NCBI GenBank assembly: GCA_023853785.1
Contig: JAJIRX010000461.1
Location: 1 to 12,752, forward strand
Direction: 5' to 3'
DNA length: 12,752 bases
From: Psilocybe azurescens
Lineage: Eukaryota > Basidiomycota > Agaricomycetes > Agaricales > Agrocybaceae
Of the stretch, positions 7,430-12,752 are shown in pieces; within the stretch, counting starts at the first letter, position 1; every line of letters starts with the position of its first letter. The notes under the pieces were generated by a model, which did not search any database, was not told the origin of the DNA, and saw nothing but the letters and a program-made list of their open reading frames with translations. The translations under genes were made by a program, and so were the position numbers.

Positions 7430-8457
7430 GTGCATTCATTACAATATTTTGGCCCTTACATTAAACATAAAAATATAAAAATTCAGATTAATGTTTATAT
7501 GAGCTGTCTACATGAGAGTGCTAAAATTTAGATTTAACAAAGCTGCAGTTGTGAAGTTATGAATGACAAGTGTCAATTTACAAACACTGGTGATAGTACA
7601 ATCAAAATGCTGGATGACAAATGCAATAGAATTCAGAATTCATGTCATGTTATCAAAGCAATGGAAGGATTTGAGACTTGAGCATGGTTCCACTTGCCCA
7701 TCAAGTGTGGGAGATTGTGCCAAGTAAAACCAGGGCTTTGTAAGGCAAATAAAGCAAGAAAACTTAGGCAAAAATCATGTGCAGATTGCAATGAGTGTCC
7801 TTGATTAAGGACATGTGAGTACACCCAAAATTTTCTTCCTCAAACCACCTCCTCAGGAGGAATCCATAAAATTGCACCCACTCACCTCCCAATTATATTA
7901 GAATTTTCCCAATACTTTCAGTGTGTATCTGTGTGTAGATACTTAAAGGTCTCCTTCTAGCCTCTTACTAGTGAGTCAACTATGCTACAACACATGCTCA
8001 AGGTGACTATATAGGCTAACCACAACATAACATGTCTGGCTTTGTGTCTCAACTTCAAGTGGCATAGGATCACGTGACCTGAACCCACTTTCACCCAACC
8101 ACACGGAATCACGAGATATTGGCTCCTCAAATCATCTGACTCACCAATTACGAAGCACATCATTCAGCAAAAAAAAAAACTTCGGGAGAAGCCGGTTTGA
8201 CAAAAGCAATTCACGTTCACGTCCACGTTATTAAAGACAAAACAGGAAAAATATTCGCACAAAGATAGATTCTTGACATTGCGCCCCTCGCTGGGTCCCT
8301 GTGTAAAAGAACGAGTCTTTACTTCACGTAAGGACTTCGTAATTGCTTGTTCCTTCCTCCCTTACATTCTCATTAGTATCTATACACATATGTAAGCCCT
8401 ATATCATGTACTGCTTATTAATAAGTCCTACCTGTAAGAATTCTAGAACACAAAAAG
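7430..8457. other. Non-coding AT-rich DNA
   Basis: No supportable gene. There is an imperfect inverted repeat at 7815-7887 (gtgagtacacccaaaatttt against the reverse of ataaaattgcacccactcac). A TATA-like gactatatagg lies near 8004-8014, a (A)11 run near 8170, and a cluster of short mixed motifs between. Nothing identifies a promoter with a following gene. Confidence 0.4.
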
Positions 8458-8484
8458 CTCAGTTGTTTGTGAGGCAAATGACTG
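8458..8484. repeat. Imperfect hairpin 1
   Basis: CTCAGTTGTTTG and CAAATGACTGAG are near-perfect inverted arms (two mismatches) around a short loop. It is related to the hairpin at 8578-8606. Confidence 0.5.
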
Positions 8485-8577
8485 AGAGTAGATTTGTATT
8501 TACCTAGAACATGAAAAGCTAGGTAATAATTTAGTACCATGAATGAAACACACTAAGTAATAAAGAATAGTACTCAC

Positions 8578-8606
8578 CTTAGTTGTTTGCAAGGCAAACA
8601 ACTGAG
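8578..8606. repeat. Hairpin 2, related to hairpin 1
   Basis: AGTTGTTTGC (8581-8590) and GCAAACAACT (8594-8603) are perfect 10-bp arms around AAG. It shares its sequence with hairpin 1, 120 bp upstream. The intervening DNA has a further echo (tctagaacacaaaaagct at 8442 and cctagaacatgaaaagct near 8503). Confidence 0.55.
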
Positions 8607-8990
8607 AAAACTCATATTGAAGTTTTATATATAAAGTATTTCATTGTCCAAGACTCTTATCTACAAAGTAAATAGAAACTAATAAAGGTGTATTGCATGC
8701 TGCAATGAAAGATAACAAACTGAATATGTTGTATATATTACAGAAAAGGAATAGTGCAATAATGCACTGTTAATGAACAAATATGTAAGAATGAATATGC
8801 ATACAAAGATTCAAGAAACCAGCAATTGCATAGCCAAACAGCTGTGAGATGCTATCATGTTTGCTTACTATATTTCAACACTATCTGCAATGTACTACTT
8901 CTTAATATGTCTTACCTGCACTTTCATCTGCTGGAGAGGTTTATGAAAATCCATTTGCAGATGAAAGCTCAAATACATTTTTGTATACTT
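8607..8990. other. AT-rich DNA without recognised gene
   Basis: The plus frame that holds the 23-residue repeat ORF is open back to 8826. Its residues before about 8998 look like intron or spacer rather than protein, and an acceptor-like tttcaatag ends at 8997. Confidence 0.35.
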
Positions 8991-8997
8991 TCAATAG

Positions 8998-9419
8998 AAG
9001 GGCCTACTGCAAGTCCTGCACCCAGTATTCCAATGCTTAGCCTTCCAAATATTAATACTGCCAGTCCCAGCCAATTATCAGCTCCCTAGGCTGATATTCC
9101 AATGCTTAGCCTTTCAAATATCAATACTGTAGGTCCTAGCATATTATCAGTTCCCCAAGTAATCCCAGTTAATATATCAGAAAAGAAACAACCCCAGCAC
9201 ATGATTACACATCCAGAGGTAGCAGCAGATGTTGCTTATACTTTAAAGAAACTTCATCCAGACAGGAAATGCTGGAAATGCTTCATAAAGAACTGTCCTG
9301 AGGAAACAACAAAAAATTCTGCCCTAATGCGTGTGCCTTGTGTAAAAGTAAAGAATGTACAGGAAGGAATAGCTGATATGGGGATTAATGAACCATGCAA
9401 AGATCAAGGTGAAAAATAA
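8998..9419 (+). pseudogene. ORF fragment with 23-residue duplication and a Cys cluster
   Basis: I do not recognise the family. After an acceptor-like tttcaatag the frame reads GPTASPAPS, then IPMLSLPNINTASPSQLSAP, an in-frame TAG (9087), then the near-copy IPMLSLSNINTVGPSILSVP and a longer tail. The two copies are offset by exactly 69 bp, so the duplication keeps frame. The tail contains HPEVAADVAYTLKKLHPDRK followed by C-x2-C-x5-C (CWKCFIKNC), which could bind metal, and ends at TAA 9417. The in-frame stop and the lack of an evident start suggest a relic exon. The duplicated Pro/Ser segment argues that it was once protein-coding. Confidence 0.4.
9026..9156 (+). repeat. 69-bp tandem duplication
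   Basis: tattccaatgcttagcctt...ttatcagctccc (9026-9087) recurs as tattccaatgcttagcctt...ttatcagttcccc (9095-9156). The 69-bp period is a multiple of three and leaves the surrounding frame unchanged. Confidence 0.8.
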
Positions 9420-10034
9420 TGTATGACAGTAATAGCAGCTGCTTAATTAGTGAGATTTATGTGTCAAATTGTAGTAATGAATTTTCCAAACATATTGCAA
9501 TTTATTTGGTAGGAATTGAACAAGAAATGAGTGAGATATAATTAAATTAGAAATCCTCCCTTTTCTTTTCTTTTTCTCTTTTCTTTTTGGGACATTATTT
9601 ATCAGCACCCACAAACATGATAACCAAGCCGCCTGTATATGAATTTGCTATGACCTTAAGTAATCACTATGCCAAGAAAGATAAACCTTTGCTTCTGCCA
9701 GACAAACAAGGGTGACCAATCATCCAGATGTCAGTGCTCACAGGACAGGCGTCATGTTGATATAATGCCCAAGACTACCTTCCAAGAATTAATTGTTGTA
9801 CTTGAACTTTGAGACTGCGACTCATGGATCACGGCGACCCTGACAACAAGCAACCACCCCTTTCCGTCGATCAATCAACAACTGGGACTTGTGGCAGAAA
9901 TTGTACTCTTGACTGTGTATGTTCTTATTACTCCTTGATGCAGATTGTCTGTCTTGATTCTCATTCCAGTCAACTATCTTGCAGCATATGTCATCAAAGA
10001 GTTGTGTGTTTTGGTCAAGAGCAGTCCGGACTAT
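9420..10034. other. Unassigned DNA with a 35-nt pyrimidine tract
   Basis: Bases 9554-9588 are all C/T, so the complementary strand is a purine tract. It is not next to either long direct repeat, which argues against a retrotransposon plus-strand primer. Around 9809-10020 the plus strand reads through, but only as lead-in to the F-box remnant. Confidence 0.4.
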
Positions 10035-10439
10035 GGTAACCTCTTCTTCCGCCTACCAATTGACCTGTGCTTATGGTATGTACAAATGAGGCAGTTTCCA
10101 CACTTGCTTACTACCCCTGACTTCGGTCTTCAAATATCTTCATCCAATTGATCTACATCATCTGTCTCAGGTCTCAAAATCATTCCAAAAGCTCATTATG
10201 AGCACAACTTGCTCGAGTATTTGGAAGACTGTATTTCAGAGACATTCTGAGATATCAGGATGTCCTGGGTTTTCTTATCCCAAATGGACATTCATGCTAT
10301 TTGGTCCTGCGACTTGCTCAGTAAGAACTTGGTTATTAGTATTAGGAATCTCAAGTCTGATACACTATATCTAGGTTTCGGAGACTATGGTGCTCTAGCC
10401 GATTTTGTATTCTGTAGAAGGTATTGCAAGTCGTGCATG
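10035..10439 (+). pseudogene. F-box-like protein remnant
   Basis: The family is a substrate-adaptor type used by SCF ubiquitin ligases and greatly expanded in basidiomycetes. GNLFFRLPIDLCLW (10035-10076) is followed, after a probable intron starting GTATGT at 10075, by VFKYLHPIDLHHLSQVSKSF, SIWKTVFQRH and SYPKWTFMLFGPATCS (10126-10320). Together they form the F-box helix pattern. An intron with GTAAGA...TCTAG (10321-10374) leads to DYGALADFVFCRRYCKSC, a Cys cluster. The pieces do not join in phase: the first junction lacks a proper AG acceptor and the second needs one extra base. No long continuation follows. Trailing fragments, such as the acidic HDEEDYIDTDPD near 10710-10745, could belong to it but are unconnected. 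Confidence 0.6.
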
Positions 10440-10913
10440 GTTAGTAGTGTGCCCACTGTATGATGTCTCTATCTAAAAATGCCCTGTTAGGATCACAATT
10501 ACTGTTTTCTTAGGGACCTCCAAGATGGCAAACAGGAACACATTTCCTTCAATCACATAGTTGCCATAATGGTTCCACAGTCTTTCAGAAAAAAATAGGT
10601 CTGTTGTATCAGTCTCTATTACTATTTATCTGATTACAACACAGACTAGTATACATTTTGGCCCCCTACACTCCCACTCCTGCCAGGTATCTGAAGGGAT
10701 TTCAAAGCCATGATGAAGAAGATTACATTGATACAGATCCTGATTGACAATATACAAAAGCTTCGGTTATTGCACATGTGGCCCAGGTTTATAAGGTATG
10801 GTGGCTCCTAGTCTCTGGCTTGTTCTCGGACTCAATTGGTAGTCTCTATTGCCTTTTAGTGTGCAGATTTGGCAAATTGATGGGCTATGGATATGAATCT
10901 TGTCTGCCTGCAG
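10440..10913. other. Broken coding scraps, no gene
   Basis: An acceptor-like ttttcttag near 10507-10515 and a short open piece at 10684-10746 (RYLKGFQSHDEEDYIDTDPD, then TGA) suggest decayed exons on plus. No family is recognisable. Confidence 0.3.
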
Positions 10914-11033
10914 GAAAGTGACAAGGTTTTTAGAGCTGTTATTGCACAATATTCAGTCATAAACTATGAATTCTATGATATTCTTATCAAATATTTCAAG
11001 ATGCAACAAATGTTTGGAGAAGCTCAGTTATGA
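10914..11033 (+). pseudogene. Possible 39-codon exon fragment
   Basis: After an acceptor-like cctgcag the frame reads ESDKVFRAVIAQYSVINYEF, YDILIKYFKMQQMFGEAQL, then TGA. The residue mix looks protein-like and helical. There is no partner exon and no family assignment. It may continue the decayed material on both sides. Confidence 0.25.
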
Positions 11034-12089
11034 GCTGCAGAATACAATGATTCTGGAACTATATATCATGGATCATCAGAGAGGGTACTGTGCACAAAAT
11101 GACAGCTAGAGGTAAATGTTGTTACTGCTATGGTATATCCTTCTCATATCTCATTGGGAGTAGCAGTTGGAAAGCTTTGGCCAAACATAGAGTCATTTGT
11201 AGCACATAGGGGTAAAGTGGCTCAAGTTAGAGCACAAAGAACACCTTACAGTGCTATAGACTTCCTATCAGAAGACCAAGGGGGGTGGCAGAGTGTGGAA
11301 GTTGTATCAACACTCACTTTTTTTTTTAGGCAAGCCAGGTACCTCCCCCTTCCTGCATAATATGGTATGTTTTCTGCACATATATGTTTTTTTCTGTAGA
11401 TATGTGTTTTATTGTGACTTTTGAATGTTTTCTAAGAAAGATAATATACCATGTCATTCTGGAATCTGTTATTTGTTGTCCAAATCAAGATATCAAAACT
11501 GCAAGGGGAAGCCAGAACAGATTCAAATTTTTTGCATACACAAGAAAGACAATATTCGAGTATACAGTAAAAATGACAGGTCCAGAATGCCCTCAGAATC
11601 ATTGAAATTGCTGTTGAAGCTAGAGGTGAGGCCTTTGAAGCTCATCCACAATGATTCTGAAGGAAAATAGTGAAGTCACAACTTTTTTGACTGCCAATCA
11701 GACCCCCTCCCACCCTATGTTCAGGATCCATGTTCTGCCACCCCCTTGCAGAAGACTCAGCAGCCCAACAAATAGCAATACCTGCCACCTCCTCATTTCA
11801 TTTCATCATTTGAGGGATTCTGTGATTTTCTATGCAGAGTCTTGTTATATGGGCAACATTGAGACCCAGCACATGTTCTCTCTGTTCTCTACCTTTGTCA
11901 CAGATTGGACAAGGAATCATCAGCTGGAGATCTTCAAGCTCCAACACCTAGATGATGTCTATATTGACTTTGGTCAACAAACTCAAAATATTGGTGGTGT
12001 AACGTCTGTTGTTTCTTGCTGCAAAATTCAAATGTAGGTGGTGAAGTTCAAAGGGAGGGTGCTCATTGGATGCTGTACTTATCACTCCC
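11034..12089. other. AT-rich DNA with unassigned open frames
   Basis: Frames at 11130-11360 (AMVYPSHISLGVAVGKLWP...), 11425-11670 and 11651-12037 are open for 76-128 codons on plus. None shows a recognisable domain, convincing start context or coherent splice sites. They may be decayed fragments or chance. Confidence 0.3.
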
Positions 12090-12100
12090 CAGTTTTCCTT

Positions 12101-12249
12101 GAGGATTCCTCAGACCCATGGAATCCTCAAGGAATATTGAAGGAATCTACTTTAAAAGTGAAGGAATTAGTGCTAAAAGTGAAGGAATCAGTTAGGAATC
12201 TCTAAAGAATCTGGGTGAATCCTTGAGGAATCTGCAAGGAATCTAATAA
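12101..12249. repeat. GGAATC-type short-repeat cluster
   Basis: AGGAATC or its complement GATTCC recurs about eleven times (aaggaatct, aaggaatta, aaggaatca, taggaatct, gaggaatct, gtgaatccttgagg). It begins with an inverted pair, gaggattcctcag and ggaatcctcaagg. It is a degenerate minisatellite. Confidence 0.65.
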
Positions 12250-12437
12250 ATTTAAAGTACTATTATTTGACATATAAAGTACAAATTTTATTTATTTACA
12301 TAGAAGTTATATGTTTAAACAATTGAAACTATCTTCACTCTTCTTCATCCATATCAGCATATTCATCTTCTGATGCTTTATTTTGTGTTTTGTAGAACAT
12401 GTTTGATATGGATAAATAACATGTGTGATAAACCAAC
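12250..12437. other. AT-rich spacer before the right direct repeat
   Basis: No gene. The minus-strand frame at 12501-12307 overlaps the direct repeat and has no recognisable content. There is no purine tract immediately before 12438. Confidence 0.4.
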
Positions 12438-12752
12438 GGCTTGATGGCCATTGCTTTTGCATGGCGTAACAAGTCCTTTTGTGGGACTTGATTTGAACCA
12501 TCCTTGCTTTACTTATGCTTATACTTTTAGCATCAAAAATTTATAATTACATATACTGAACAATTCATTATGCAATACCAAAAATAGAGAAAAGGAGCCA
12601 TTTTACTGTGGGGGCATATTTTTACCATCCTGCCTCACACTTTATGGCTTCAAAAAATTATAAGCTATATAGTGAATGACCTGCTATGCACAATGCAAAA
12701 ACTGGAGAAAGGGAGCTATTTTGTGATGTCAGAGCCTGATTTTGCACTTTTA
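12438..12752 (+). repeat. Long direct repeat, right copy (runs off the window)
   Basis: It is the same sequence as 7109-7429, including the internal dimer. It is cut by the window end at gcactttta, so the true repeat may be longer. Most differences from the left copy are in homopolymer length (ctttgc/cttttgc, cttttta/ctttta, caaaaaat/caaaaat, gaaaaagg/gaaaagg). Confidence 0.85.

Noticed and set aside
7814..7887. Miniature inverted-repeat transposon
   Set aside because: The arms gtgagtacaccc and gcacccactcac match only partly and no target duplication is visible.
9554..9588. Polypurine tract of a minus-strand retroelement
   Set aside because: The 35-nt pyrimidine run lies about 2 kb from either long direct repeat, so it cannot serve as the adjacent primer tract.
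11651..12037. 128-codon plus-strand open frame as a gene
   Set aside because: No recognised motif, weak start context, and it lies in DNA full of broken fragments.
7109..12752. Complete LTR retrotransposon
   Set aside because: The direct repeats fit in outline, but no gag, protease, reverse transcriptase or integrase motif, no primer-binding site and no purine tract before 12438 could be found. The right repeat is truncated by the window.
1..12752. tRNA, rRNA, CRISPR array, bacterial operon or viral genes
   Set aside because: No cloverleaf with A/B boxes, no rRNA similarity, no regularly spaced identical short repeats, no prokaryotic gene spacing and no viral replication or capsid motif was seen on either strand.

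Overview
The window looks like repeat-rich, gene-poor nuclear DNA of a filamentous fungus, most likely a basidiomycete (Agaricomycetes). The evidence is 49-60 nt GT-AG introns with CTGAC-like branch sites, protein families I associate with Basidiomycota, and no bacterial gene organisation. No intact conventional host gene is visible.

Layout. 1-455: no secure gene. 456-1385 (+): a decayed multi-exon gene of a Cys/Trp-motif family, with four in-frame stops, one frame change and a 24-nt micro-exon. 1386-2200: nothing recognised except a 16-bp palindrome and a short telomere-like motif. 2231-3424: a degenerate repeat array, passing into a clear 244-bp tandem duplication (3153-3558, continuing at 6607). 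3561-6604: a complete 3,044-bp Tc1/mariner-type transposon with TA target duplication and 86-87 bp inverted termini. 6690-7108: unassigned. 7109-12752: more AT-rich DNA bracketed by a >315-bp direct repeat 5,329 bp apart. It holds only broken coding fragments (F-box remnant, a 23-residue repeat ORF) and small repeats.

The centrepiece is the transposon. Besides a three-exon DD34E transposase on +, it carries a second, four-exon gene on -, converging on the transposase with a 30-bp gap between stop codons. That gene encodes about 416 aa, with a Tyr/Asn/Pro/Gln-rich N-terminus, a His/Cys/Trp motif and a C-terminal SAM-like helical domain. Tc1/mariner elements normally encode only the transposase, so a two-gene element with its own TATA-driven passenger gene is the strongest candidate for something new. 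The element sits in the second copy of the 244-bp repeat, and the first copy serves as an in-window paralogous empty site.

Both transposon genes are interrupted by single-base frame changes. Most look like loss of one base, several in homopolymer runs. The window cannot decide between a decayed copy and uncorrected homopolymer sequencing errors. The decayed gene at the left is different: it has substitution-type nonsense codons and is a genuine relic.
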